Source: Pinguiococcus pyrenoidosus (lineage: Eukaryota; Sar; Pinguiophyceae; Pinguiochrysidales; Pinguiochrysidaceae). From it: a stretch of DNA of 40,111 nt. Below are positions 9,504 to 18,461 of the stretch, one piece after another. The first letter of the stretch is position 1, and every line of letters starts with the position of its first letter. Both the position numbers and the translations under genes were made by a program. The stretch lies in NCBI GenBank assembly GCA_019677205.1, contig JAAMXY010000235.1:6913-47023 (forward strand), written 5' to 3'. Under the pieces are notes generated by a model. It was given only the letters and a program-made list of their open reading frames with translations. It ran no database searches and was not told the origin of the DNA.

Positions 9504-9585
9504 ACCATGCATCGCGCCCTGCCTCGAGCGGCCCGGGGCGTCCACGGCACGAACCATGCATCGCGCCCTGCCTCGAGCGGCCCGG
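9504..9585. repeat. 33-bp direct repeat, 49-bp period
   Basis: Two exact copies of a 33-bp sequence beginning ACCATGCATCGCGCCCTGCC occupy 9504-9536 and 9553-9585, separated by 16 bp. No coding role is evident. Confidence 0.9.
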
Positions 9586-9754
9586 CCGGCACAGATCAAG
9601 TCAAGCAATGTGCGTAGCTGGCGCGCCTTGCTTGCTTTGATTGCTCAAGTTGCAAAGTTCAAGTGTTTGCGGTTTTGCCGAAGGCACGTGCCATCCTCCG
9701 CGCGACACCAACTCCCGAAACCGCGGGAAAGTTGACGTTCCATCAACGACCGTT

Positions 9755-9845
9755 CATAGATCTAAAAATCTCACCATTACCTTTCAGAATATTCACAGAA
9801 TATTAACGAAATAATCCATGAAAAAGTAGATAATTATAGTAACGG
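9755..9845. promoter_or_regulatory. AT-rich island upstream of peroxiredoxin
   Basis: AT-rich stretch in GC-rich surroundings, with a short direct repeat CAGAATATT(C/A)ACAGAATATT near 9787-9805. It ends about 135 bp before the chosen peroxiredoxin ATG (9981). A promoter role is inferred from position and from similar islands at other gene starts here. Confidence 0.4.
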
Positions 9846-9980
9846 ATGAAACCGATGTTGAGGCATACGTCAGCAAATGCCGAGGCGCTCGTACCCTTCG
9901 ATCTTGAGCCCCTTGCTGTGCGCCGAGATCCGCTGCCAGCCCGCGCCCAGTCCGTGCTCTCCTTCGCCTCTTCTGCCAGT

Positions 9981-10685
9981 ATGCTCCGCACGATGAAGAC
10001 CATGCTCCTCTGCACCGGCGCGGCGGCGTTCAGCGGCCGCGCGGCCCTCCGGGCCACCGCCAGCAGCCCGCTGCGCATGGCGGCGACCACCGCCGCTGGC
10101 GGCGCCATCAGCCACATCAAGGAAGGCGAGACCATCCCCAGCGTGACCTTCAAGACCCGCACGCGCATTGACAGCGACGTGGAGAACCCGTTCGACTGGA
10201 AGGACCTCACCTCGGAGGACCTGTTCAAGGGCAAGCGCTGCGTCATCTTCTCGCTGCCGGGCGCCTTCACGCCCACCTGCAGCTCCACGCACCTGCCGGG
10301 CTTCGAGAGCAAGTATGAGGAGATCCTGGCCCAGGGCGTGGACGAGGTGTACTGCCTGAGCGTGAACGACGCCTTCGTCATGCGCCAGTGGGGCCTGGCC
10401 CAGGGCCTCGAGGAGGACAAGACGCCCGGCTCGCTCGGCTTCAAGAAGGTCAAGTTGCTACCGGACGGGGCCTGCCTCTTCACGCGCGGCATGGGCATGT
10501 CCTGCGTGTGGGACTCGGAGCGCGGCTTCGGAGAACGCAGCTGGCGCTACTCCGCCGTCATCAACGACATGAAGATCGAGAAGCTCTTCGTGGAGCAGCC
10601 GGCCATCCAGAACTCCGGCCCGGATCCGTTCGAGGTCTCCGACGTGGACACCATGATGGACTACCTCAAGAGCGCCTCCAGCTAG
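9981..10685 (+). CDS. Type II (Prx5-like) peroxiredoxin with plastid-type leader
   Basis: 234 residues, one exon. An in-frame ATG at 9846 exists, but ATG 9981 is preferred because it starts directly with a signal peptide (MLRTMKTMLLCTGAAA) followed by FSGRAALRA, an ASAFAP-like site (A/FSG) and a basic, hydroxylated transit stretch. The mature domain begins near ISHIKEGETIPSVTF and has the peroxidatic motif PGAFTPTCSSTHLPG with Cys100. It continues with DEVYCLSVNDAFVM and FTRGMGMSC, then GERSWRYSAVIND. This is the thiol peroxidase family reducing H2O2 and alkyl hydroperoxides with thioredoxin or glutaredoxin; the leader places it in the plastid. Cys87, Cys144 and the Cys of GMSCVW could act as resolving residues, but I cannot tell which. 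The next gene downstream is on the same strand. Confidence 0.92.
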   Translation: MLRTMKTMLLCTGAAAFSGRAALRATASSPLRMAATTAAGGAISHIKEGETIPSVTFKTRTRIDSDVENPFDWKDLTSEDLFKGKRCVIFSLPGAFTPTCSSTHLPGFESKYEEILAQGVDEVYCLSVNDAFVMRQWGLAQGLEEDKTPGSLGFKKVKLLPDGACLFTRGMGMSCVWDSERGFGERSWRYSAVINDMKIEKLFVEQPAIQNSGPDPFEVSDVDTMMDYLKSASS

Positions 10686-11253
10686 GTGGCGACGCGAGCA
10701 CCTTCATTTTCCGTGCCACCACAGCAAGCAGAAGCGGAGAACGATCCTGCGTCAGCAGCCTCGGCCGCTGATCGAGAAGGATTTCTGAAGGCTGCGAGCG
10801 TCCATGGAAGCGGTCGTGTGAGTGTTCAGGGAGGTGACCGTCGATGGGGGGGAAACCTGACTCCGATGCATTGCTGAGGGCAGGAAAGGCAGGCGAAAGC
10901 AGAGCAGAAAAATGGCAAAGAGCAAGGATCGTGCGACGTCGAGTAGCTGTTGCCGCTCTCGAAGGATCCGCACGATCAAGTTCAGGAGAAACACAACACG
11001 TCCCAATCGCTGCTTCCACCCTCCTCTCCACCAGACGAACCGCGGCATACTGCATGTTGGAAGGCTTGCCACGACATCTCATCCCGCCACGCGCAACGCC
11101 TGGCCCTATGCGAAGCTCCAAGGGGAGCTTCCATCTCAACATACGTAGCCACGTACGTTTCTGTCCGCGTGGTCTCTGCGCTCCGCGAACTTTCCGCCGA
11201 GGGTCTTCCGCCGGAAAAGGCGCCACCTTCCCTTGTCCCCTTCTGCAGCGGCC
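10686..11253. other. Intergenic region, peroxiredoxin to asparaginase
   Basis: 568 bp between two plus-strand genes. Open frames are present on both strands (for example from ATG 10844), as expected in GC-rich DNA, but none has recognisable protein character. Probably the 3' UTR of one gene and the promoter/5' UTR of the next. Confidence 0.5.
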
Positions 11254-12369
11254 ATGAGTGCCTTGCGGCGCTGGAGCATCGCCATTCACGGTGGTGCCGG
11301 CGTCATCCCCAACTTGGATCCGCAACGCGAGGCGGAGTACCAGGACGCCCTGGCTGCGATCCTGCTGAGCGTGGAGGAAGCGGCCCATGCTGCCAACAGT
11401 GCTGGGCACTTGGACCCCGTGGAGCTCGCCTGCCTTGCCGTGGAGAAGCTGGAGAATGACCCGCACTTCAACGCTGGCGTCGGCTCCGTGTACACCAGCG
11501 AGGGCACCCACGAGCTAGAGGCCTCTGTCATGGACGGCCGGAACTTGGGCTGCGGAGCGGTCACCATGGTCACCAACGTGAAAAACCCCGTGCTGGCTGC
11601 CAAGGAGGTGCTGCTCAACTCTCCGCACATCATGCTTGGAGGAGCCGCGGCCGAGGCGGTGGCCGAGAAGGCGGGACTTCCGCCGGTGGCCAATGCCTTC
11701 TTCGATACGCCGGGCAGGCTGGCGTCTCTGCAGCGGCACCTGGCGGCAGTGGCAAAGGGGGCGCCGGCATGGAACGCTGGAGAGGCCATGGAGAGCGGAG
11801 AAGCGAGAATGCCGACGGAGGCGACCAGCGAGGGAGAGGGCGGCACGGGAACTGTCGGGGCAGTGGTCTGGGTGGAAGGCGCCGGAGTCGCGGCAGCCAC
11901 CTCCACCGGCGGCCGAACTGGCAAGCCCCCCGGCCGCATCGGCGACACGCCGATCATCGGCTGCGGAAACTATGCCAACAGTGAGACGGTCGCCATCAGT
12001 GCTACCGGCATCGGGGTACGTTCCCGCACACTGTTTGCGGAAGCTTGGGGAGTCTGGGATCAGTCCCTCAAAGGCCGGCAGGGAGCTGACCGCTTGTGGG
12101 TACGGCAGGAGGCGTTCATTCGAACCGTGCTGCCAATGAGCATCTCCTGTCGCATGCGCTTCACGGGCGCCAAGGTTCGGCAAGCAGCAGAAGACGCGGT
12201 GCAGAACGAGCTTCCTGCGGAGTGCGGAGGAGTCATCGCGGTCAGCGCCGAAGACGGGGAAATTGCCATGCCTTTCAACACGACTGGCATGTACCGCGGC
12301 GCACGGAAGGTCGATGGCAGCAAATCAGTCGGCATCTGGAAAACAGAAACCCCACTGCCGCAACCATAG
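11254..12369 (+). CDS. Isoaspartyl peptidase / L-asparaginase (Ntn hydrolase)
   Basis: Two exons, 11254-12015 and 12109-12369 (340 residues), with a 93-bp GT-AG intron whose removal restores the motif SATGIG / EAFIRTVLPMSISCRM. Family landmarks: WSIAIHGGAG near the N-terminus, HFNAGVGSVYTSEGTHELEA, GTVGAVV with Thr200 as likely nucleophile exposed by autocleavage of Gly199-Thr200, TSTGGRTGKPPGRIGDTPIIG (substrate site), and GGVIAVSAEDGEIAMPFNTTGMYRG at the end. These enzymes hydrolyse isoaspartyl dipeptides and asparagine in nitrogen salvage and protein-repair turnover. Length fits the plant-type family (~310-340). An acidic Gly/Glu/Ser linker (about residues 171-197) precedes the nucleophile, as in relatives that mature by cleavage. 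No targeting leader, so probably cytosolic. Confidence 0.95.
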   Translation: MSALRRWSIAIHGGAGVIPNLDPQREAEYQDALAAILLSVEEAAHAANSAGHLDPVELACLAVEKLENDPHFNAGVGSVYTSEGTHELEASVMDGRNLGCGAVTMVTNVKNPVLAAKEVLLNSPHIMLGGAAAEAVAEKAGLPPVANAFFDTPGRLASLQRHLAAVAKGAPAWNAGEAMESGEARMPTEATSEGEGGTGTVGAVVWVEGAGVAAATSTGGRTGKPPGRIGDTPIIGCGNYANSETVAISATGIGVRSRTLFAEAWGVWDQSLKGRQGADRLWVRQEAFIRTVLPMSISCRMRFTGAKVRQAAEDAVQNELPAECGGVIAVSAEDGEIAMPFNTTGMYRGARKVDGSKSVGIWKTETPLPQP

Positions 12370-12470
12370 AGCGGAAGGATTCCAGGTCTGAACAATGGCG
12401 GCTCTTCTTCTTCTGCCGTGCAGCAGCGCGCCGCAGAAGCAGCTTCGCAGACACCCTTCCCTTCGAGCTA

Positions 12471-12532
12471 CCATCGCTTCCATCGCTACCATCGCAACCA
12501 TCGCTACCATCGCTACCATCGCTACCATCGCT
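12471..12532. repeat. 9-bp minisatellite, about 7 copies
   Basis: CCATCGCTA repeated with small variants (CTT, CAA in single units) over 62 bp. It lies between the asparaginase stop (12369) and the MRE11 stop (12601), in the convergent 3' region. It is in no supported reading frame. Confidence 0.92.
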
Positions 12533-12600
12533 CTCCGAGATCCTCGCCTCCTCGCTCCGCTTGTGTTTTCGCGATGTCGCGGAGAAGCGGCAGATGCCGT

Positions 12601-15209
12601 TCACTTGAAAGCGCTTGCCAACGACGAAAACGACGCCATGTTGGCGGAAGCCTGGCTGCTCTGGGACGCTGACCGCCGTTTCCCGAAGAAAGATGGCAAC
12701 GTGCGGCCAGATGACTTCTTGGACGCTTCACCCGCAGCAGCCTGCGAATCTTCGAGCACGCGAGCCCTCCTCTTCGAAGGTCTGCTCGGCATCACCACCA
12801 CCTCATCCTCGTCACCCTGATCCACATATGCATCGTCGTCGGCACCACCATCGTCGACACCACCATCGTCGTCATCCTCGTCATCGTCAATTATCTCATC
12901 GTAGTCCTCTGCGAGGAAAGGGAAGCGCTTAGGTACGCAGCCTTTGCGAGGTGAAGGATCGATTGCTTACCGCCGTCATCCCCCTCCCCTTCAGGGCCCA
13001 TGCCTGTCGCACCCTCGTCCGATTCGATGTCGTCCTCGTCCTCGTCCAAGTCCACGTCCACGGCATAGGTTGGCTTGCTGCGCTTCCGAGTGGATCCCCG
13101 TTTGCTTCCCCCGCGGCTTGAGACGGTGCTCACGGTCCCCGGCTCTTCGGCATCATCTTCATCATCGGAATCCTGCACGCCTGGCCGGCTGCGTTTGCTA
13201 CGTGCTCCGCCCGCGGGCCGGGACGCCTGTGCTTGGAGAATCCTGGTGGCCAGGTCCATCTTCGTTCCACTCTTTGGTAGTCCGAGCTTCTCTGCCATCG
13301 CCTTGAGCTCGGGCGCTTTCTTCTGGTCCTTCAGCTTCTTTGCGCGTGCTTCGAGGCTCTCCTCGTCGTCTTCATCTGCCTCTTCCACAGCCTCGGAGAG
13401 TCGTTTCTTGCGGTGGTCGCGGTAGGCGCTTTCCTCCTCCTCGTCGTCGTCGTCAGAGAGGTACCTGCCCTCACTCACTCTGGAGCCCGTCGAGGCCTCC
13501 TGGGGCATGGAAAACCCCTCGCTCTCTTGCTGGAAAGTCGTATCCGCCGAGGACTTCGACTCGACGGCCCCCCCGTTCATGCGCTTTCGCTCCAGGCGCT
13601 TCTCCGCCTTGAGACTAAGCTTCTCGTTGATATCATCCACCGCTTTGGAAATCTCGTCACGGCTGACGGGGGAGCTGCCGGTGTTGCGGGTCTTGATGAG
13701 CCTGTTCTGCATCTTGAACAGCAGTTTGTCGACTGTTTCTTCGATGGCGCGCGCGTCGCGCTGCTCCACAAACTCTTGCAGCGCCAGCGTCATGTCTGGA
13801 TTCGTGAGAACTTTTAGACCTCGACCCTGCGCGAGCTGCTGCTCGACAATTCTATTGATGTTCACCGCCTCCGAAACCTCGTCGTTGTCTTCGAAGATCG
13901 ATCTGTATTCCGTCGATCTTCGTTCTTCCGGCTGCTCGGGTGCCACCGCTGCTCCCTTGCGTCGGTTCAGGAGGATCATGTCGCCGGGATTCGCTACGCG
14001 GTCCATGTACCGCCCTGCGAAGGTGCTGATCCGGATGGTGGGGAAGCCGGAATGCTCCACGCGTATCCGCAGCAGCGGCTTGCTCCTCTCAAGGATCTTG
14101 AAGCGATAGCCTTCCCGTCGTTCCTGCACCTTGAAGCCTTCCTCCACCGCCATGCTTGCGTCCGCTTCGCTTGCCTCGTCGATCATTCGCAAGAGCGCTC
14201 TGTCGATGTAGGCAGCGATCTCATCCTCAATTCTCGCGGAGGTGGGGTTCAGCTCTGGTATCGCACGCAGACTGATCTCCTCGAAAATCAGCGGGCGAAC
14301 TTGCTGCAGGGCGAAGGGCACGACGCGCCACTGGTCCCCCTTCACGTCCAAGCGGGTGACGTGCTTCCGTTCGGCCTCACCCGCAGTGAGGCTGGTGGCC
14401 ACAGACGAGCCCGGCTGGATGATCTTGAAGGAGCCGCCCAACGAGTCGACGGGCATGATGCAGCAGTCGTGCTCATGGCCCCAGATGACCAGGTCGATCC
14501 AGTTCGGGATCATCGATTCGTGCACGCAGTTCTTCCGGCCCCGACCCGTGTCGCGATTCTGGTGGATCACGAAGATGTTGAAGAACTCGTCCCGTCCATC
14601 CTCCTCCGTCGGGCGGAGGAACTTCACCTTCTTCTGGTGCCACATCCGGTTGAGTCGCTCGTCGCGCATCCAGCCGAGTCCATACAGGGCGACCCTGGTG
14701 TTCCCTTTCCGCAGCAGCACAGGAGAGATCTCCACGTCGTCCACGCGCTCAGAGGTCCCAAAGTAGTTCACCAGGTTCGCCGCCGCCAGGTGGTCAATGG
14801 CCCCGAGCGGCTCGAAGCGGCCCTCCCGGGAGGGGGCGTCATGGTTCCCGTGGACCATGAACACGGGCAGACCGACCGCCAGATGCGGGTGCAGATAGTT
14901 GGGCACCTTGCTCGGGTTCCGAAAGTTCGCCTCGGCGTCGGAGATGACTTCGAAAGACACCGGATCGTCCGACAAGCAGTACTTGGCCAGCAGCTCGATG
15001 GTTCTCTGCACACAGATCCGCGAGGGCGCCGCCTCGTGGTACAAATCGCCGCCCAGAAGCAGCATGTCCGAGTCGCTGTCCTTGGCCAGGTTCAGAATCT
15101 CTTCAAAGGCGGCGTAGGAGTCGTCGCAGCGCACCGGATCCCTCTCATACACGCCGAGATGATTGTCAGTCGCGATGAAAATGCGGAAAATGTCCGGGTC
15201 TTCCTCCAT
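12601..15209 (-). CDS. MRE11: MRE11 double-strand-break nuclease with SAP-like segment
   Basis: Exons 12971-15209 and 12601-12908 (848 residues), intron 62 bp. ATG 15209 is chosen; the upstream open frame begins with GTG. Phosphoesterase motifs run in order: ATDNHLG (Asp15, His17), LLGGDLYHEAAPS, VHGNHDAPSREG, FVIHQN, WGHEHDC. The MRE11 DNA-binding region follows (PGSSVATSL, VRPLIFEE, KPLLRIRVEHSGF, RVANPGDMILL). MRE11 forms MRN/MRX with RAD50 and NBS1 to sense and trim DNA breaks in the nucleus. Unusually, about residues 628-660 read as a SAP domain (APELKAMAEKLGLPKSGTK, MDLATRILQA). The C-terminus is acidic and Ser-rich, with basic islands and a final SFFGKRR stretch. The last exon was found by frame continuity (DGE/DYDEIIDDDED). 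Confidence 0.96.
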
Positions 15210-15306
15210 CTCGTCACGCTGCCTTCCCAAAGGCGTCCAAGGCGCCGGCTCACGCCACGCTGAGACGTTTGGGCCAAACTTCCGTCGCGAACGGCGCTTT
15301 TCGCTC

Positions 15307-15320
15307 TTTTGGCGCCAAAA
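15307..15320. promoter_or_regulatory. Palindromic E2F-like site TTTTGGCGCCAAAA
   Basis: Perfect 14-bp palindrome containing TTTGGCGC on both strands (E2F/DP consensus TTTSSCGC). It lies 98 bp upstream of the MRE11 ATG, in the region shared with the divergent fucosyltransferase gene. DNA-repair genes are classic E2F targets; binding here is inferred. Confidence 0.55.
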
Positions 15321-15551
15321 TGGATATCTGTTCACCTCATGTACATTTTCGATCCTGTGCTCTAAAGCGAGCTCGAATCCTGCTTTTTAACCAATGGGGG
15401 ATCGTTGGTCTCCTTCTTTCCTTCTGTGGAGCCATGGTAAAGATGGAGGAGAGCTCCGTGGTGGCTCTTGGCCCAGAAGCCGCGCCAACCGCCAAAAGTG
15501 GTGGACGAGAAGCCGCAGCGGCATGACGTCTCGCTATCGAAAGCCGAAGAA

Positions 15552-17330
15552 ATGGCCGTCGGGCAGAGAGAGCGGGCCGTCGGAGCCGGCGGAGGCCAGA
15601 GATCGCCAGGTGGGAGCTCCTTGCTTCGGCTGCTTCGACCCGAAGGCCTCACAAAAGAAACTTGCAAGGCATCGTCAAGCGCCAACAGCAGCTGGGGCTT
15701 CCTCGTCGTCCTCACGGTGCTGCTTTGCGGGGCAGTCTTCATCACGATCCGGGTCCTTCCGAGCTTTGGACTCCAGCAATCGGGCCAGACGCTGCGGACG
15801 GCGAGCAAGATCGAGGGCTTGGACTCGCAGGCTGCGTTGGAATTGGAAGAGGGCGGAAGCTTTGCTCCCGAGGCGAGAGCGGCCGCCGAGCCACCCACGG
15901 AGCAAGCGGCACGGGAGAGGCCCAAGGCGGTCGATCCCGTTGTCAACCGAGGGGATCCACAGAACAAGCTGTTCGAGAAGCAGCTCCAGCAGACGGCGCG
16001 AGGCGGCTTTGAGGCGATCCCCGACGGGCTGCCGGAGCGGAAATACGAGGTTGGCAAGATGAGTCCCATGCAGAAAATCCCGGAGGGCTGCTGGGACGAC
16101 GGTCCCCGCAATTTTCAGGACGTGCCGGTGACCATCTCTGCTTCGAACGCCAAGCAGTCGCACTTCGCCATGGACCCGACCACTGTGGACTGTGACGTGC
16201 CTTGCTTCCAGGGCAAGGAGAGTGGCTTCGCAGACGTGTCCCGCTCGGTGCACTTGATCAGCTCGCAGCGGGCACAAGCCGCCCAATGCAAGCACCACTG
16301 GAACGCCAAGGGGTCGATGGAAAGCCCGGCGATCTACGCCGGCTTCCAGCTGAGCAACATCCCTCGGGGGGACATTGCCATGACCGTCGAGCTGAGGAGC
16401 AATGTGCCCCTTGGCTACTACTCCTGGATCGACTATCCGAACTTGATGAGGCCGATTCCTCCGAAGCCGGCCGAAGCCCTCGCGGCTGCCTTCATCTCGA
16501 ACTGCAACGACAAGTCGGGCCGGCTGGCCTACCTGCAGGAGCTCATGGACGCCGGCGTCAAGATCGACAGCTTTGGAAGGTGCAAGAACAACAAGAAGGG
16601 CGGGAATGGGGGAGGAGGGCGCCAGAAAGTCGCCTTGATGGAGGAATACAAGTTCGGATTGGCCTTCGAGAACAGCAATTGGCCGGACTACGTGACGGAG
16701 AAGCTCTTCCAGGTGTTTGAGGCGGGGGCGATACCGGTGGTCATTGGTGCGCCGAATGCGCACATTTACGCGCCCTACGAGGGCAGCATGCTGATTGCGA
16801 GCGATTTCAAGAGCGCTGCCGACCTCGCTGCCGAGATGCTCCGCATCGCGGCGGACGAGGAGCTGTTTCGGTCGTATTTCAAGTACAAGGAGAAGGGCCC
16901 ATCGGACTTGTACAAGGCGGTGATTGACGTGTCGGCTCCCCATTCCCACTGTCGCCTTTGCCTTCACGTGGCAGACCTCATCAACGAAGAGCTTGGCGAG
17001 TACGGCTACTCCCTCCCCAGCGTGACCTCTGGAATCGTCGTGCGCGTCCGGGAGAGGAACACCTTCTACTTCCGGAATGTTCATCTCGTGGATGCCACGT
17101 GGGAGGGCCTTGTGACCGCGCTGGCGCGTGCCTTTAATCCCCTCACGTACGAGCCCGTCTGGAAGAAGCTCCGGCCGGCGGGCGTCAACGACAGCGTCAG
17201 CCTGTATAGAGTGTACCGCTTCCAGCCCGGTCGAACGATGCACGACACGCTTTTCGGCCCGTCCATATCCACAGACGCGGACGTGCAGGGGCTCAAGCCG
17301 GGAGAGAGATTGGAGATCATCTTTGTGTGA
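15552..17330 (+). CDS. GT10-family fucosyltransferase-like type II membrane protein
   Basis: About 592 residues from ATG 15552. The frame is open back to 15441 but has only TTG before this ATG; an alternative is ATG 15434 joined by a tiny intron (15437-15476, GT-AG). A short cytosolic tail is followed by one transmembrane helix (FLVVLTVLLCGAVFITIRV), the signal anchor of a Golgi glycosyltransferase, then a Pro/Glu-rich stem. The catalytic half has the alpha-1,3-fucosyltransferase (GT10) signature: AAFISNCNDKSGRLAYLQEL, IDSFGRC, EEYKFGLAFENSNWPDYVTE, KLFQVFEAGAIPVVIGAPN. It transfers fucose from GDP-fucose to N-glycan or related acceptors in the Golgi lumen. The last ~110 residues (after HCRLCLHVADLI) are an extra domain I do not recognise, possibly ubiquitin-like or lectin-like. 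Confidence 0.85.
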   Translation: MAVGQRERAVGAGGGQRSPGGSSLLRLLRPEGLTKETCKASSSANSSWGFLVVLTVLLCGAVFITIRVLPSFGLQQSGQTLRTASKIEGLDSQAALELEEGGSFAPEARAAAEPPTEQAARERPKAVDPVVNRGDPQNKLFEKQLQQTARGGFEAIPDGLPERKYEVGKMSPMQKIPEGCWDDGPRNFQDVPVTISASNAKQSHFAMDPTTVDCDVPCFQGKESGFADVSRSVHLISSQRAQAAQCKHHWNAKGSMESPAIYAGFQLSNIPRGDIAMTVELRSNVPLGYYSWIDYPNLMRPIPPKPAEALAAAFISNCNDKSGRLAYLQELMDAGVKIDSFGRCKNNKKGGNGGGGRQKVALMEEYKFGLAFENSNWPDYVTEKLFQVFEAGAIPVVIGAPNAHIYAPYEGSMLIASDFKSAADLAAEMLRIAADEELFRSYFKYKEKGPSDLYKAVIDVSAPHSHCRLCLHVADLINEELGEYGYSLPSVTSGIVVRVRERNTFYFRNVHLVDATWEGLVTALARAFNPLTYEPVWKKLRPAGVNDSVSLYRVYRFQPGRTMHDTLFGPSISTDADVQGLKPGERLEIIFV

Positions 17331-17885
17331 AACCCCTGCAGCCGACAATCCCATAGACGCAGGACAGGACAGCTGCCCGGGCAGGTCGTTTGATGCAGAA
17401 GGAGATGCTTGAGCCGTGTCGTCTGCTGGTGGCCCTTTGGGTACTCGCCTCCAAACCGCATCCGCAAGCCCTGTCATGTCGCCTCGCCGAGCCTGGGCTG
17501 ATGAAGGAAGGATGTGAAGAATGTCCTCCCAGTGACTCCGACGAGGTTCCACCCCCTGGTGATCGCACAAGTGACAGAGGCACCAGGCGGTTCGAAAAAG
17601 AACAGGAAAAGTGAGGCTTTACCGTTACAATTTTTGTGATAATAACAATAACTCATCAAAATTATAATGGTAAAATCATAATCTATCATATATACTTGAA
17701 AATTTAAAAGAAACCGCAAACATCCGCAACTCGGTGATCTCTTTCGAGTGTTTGGCGCGCGTGGTGCGATTTGCGGACTTTGTCGCTCTTGGCGATTCCC
17801 GTCGTCCCGCTCGCAGCTCCCTTCCGGCCAGCGGCCAGTACGCAGCGCTTCAGCGCGGAAGTGCCAATGAGGTGGCAGGAGTAGG
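17331..17885. other. Intergenic region with AT-rich island, upstream of Rab gene
   Basis: 555 bp between two plus-strand genes. 17615-17720 is strongly AT-rich (promoter-like island) and TTTGGCGC at 17751-17758 matches the E2F consensus, 128 bp upstream of the Rab ATG. No coding frame is supported. Confidence 0.5.
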
Positions 17886-18461
17886 ATGGAGCTCAAGACA
17901 GTCATCGTGGGCGACACGGACGTGGGCAAGACCACGCTGAGCCTGCGCTTCTGCCAGGGCCGCGCACCCGCTACGGTGTCTCCCACCGTGGGCGGCTCCT
18001 TCCTCCAGAAGGACGTGCTTCTCAGGGGCACCAAGGTGGTTCTGCAGCTATGGGACACGGCGGGCCAGGAGCGCTTTCGCTCGATGGCGCCGCTGTACTA
18101 TCGCGGCGCCTGCGCGGCGATGCTCGTGTTCGACGTCTCAAAGGAGGACAGCTGGCAGCGGATCCGCCAGTGGCGCGACGACGTGGTGGCGCACGCAGAG
18201 CCGGGGGTGGCGATCTGCATAGTGGGCAATAAGGCAGACAAAGAGAACGACTTCAGCTCGGAGGCGGCCGCGGCGCTCGCCGAGGAGCTGGGCAGTCCCG
18301 TGTTTACAACCTCTGCGTTCACTGGTGAGGGAGTGGAAGAGGCGTTTCGATATCTAGCCGAGAAGGGGCTTGAGGTGCTCAAGTCGAAGGAGGTGGAGGA
18401 GGGCGACAGCGTGAGCTTAGTACCAGAACTGTCCGACTCGTCGACCTGGTCCTGCTGCTAG
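17886..18461 (+). CDS. Rab5/22-family small GTPase
   Basis: Single exon, 191 residues. All G motifs are intact: GDTDVGKT (9-16, P-loop), SPTVGGSF with the switch-I Thr, WDTAGQERFRSM (switch II, RabF motifs), GNKADK (base), TTSAF. YYRGACAAMLVFDVSKEDSW is the usual Rab core. The C-terminus ends in SCC, a double-Cys geranylgeranylation site. SPTVGGSFLQK and the general wording resemble the Rab5/21/22 endocytic group (Rab22: NPTIGASF), so a role in early endosome or vacuolar traffic is likely but the exact subfamily is not settled. The gene converges on the secreted-protein gene with 119 bp between stops. Confidence 0.93.
   Translation: MELKTVIVGDTDVGKTTLSLRFCQGRAPATVSPTVGGSFLQKDVLLRGTKVVLQLWDTAGQERFRSMAPLYYRGACAAMLVFDVSKEDSWQRIRQWRDDVVAHAEPGVAICIVGNKADKENDFSSEAAAALAEELGSPVFTTSAFTGEGVEEAFRYLAEKGLEVLKSKEVEEGDSVSLVPELSDSSTWSCC

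Larger units (their letters stand above)
8434..9980. other. Long gap before peroxiredoxin; open frames but no recognised gene
   Basis: About 1.5 kb, much longer than other divergent gaps here. 8434-8970 is GC-rich with open frames on both strands. A minus frame opens with ATG 8914 (MKGPFWISVLVNLKFLH, hydrophobic) and another near 8967 (MKARDDAERQLAILAFYERP), either of which could be an upstream exon of the minus gene, but I could not join them. 9260-9430 is low complexity (TTGG, GCTT units), 9504-9585 is a direct repeat and 9755-9845 is an AT-rich island next to the peroxiredoxin gene. Confidence 0.45.

Noticed and set aside
9846-9980. N-terminal extension of peroxiredoxin from ATG 9846
   Set aside because: It would bury the signal peptide 45 residues inside the protein; the internal ATG 9981 gives a standard bipartite leader.
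10666-11511. 281-codon minus-strand frame over the peroxiredoxin/asparaginase gap
   Set aside because: It overlaps the start of the clear asparaginase gene, has no recognisable segments and no ATG-supported domain.
12471-12532. Possible CRISPR array
   Set aside because: Units are contiguous 9-bp repeats without spacers, in a eukaryotic genome.
12395-12932. His-, Tyr- and Ile/Ala-rich short frames over the 9-bp repeat
   Set aside because: They are products of the minisatellite and of antisense to the MRE11 C-terminal exon.
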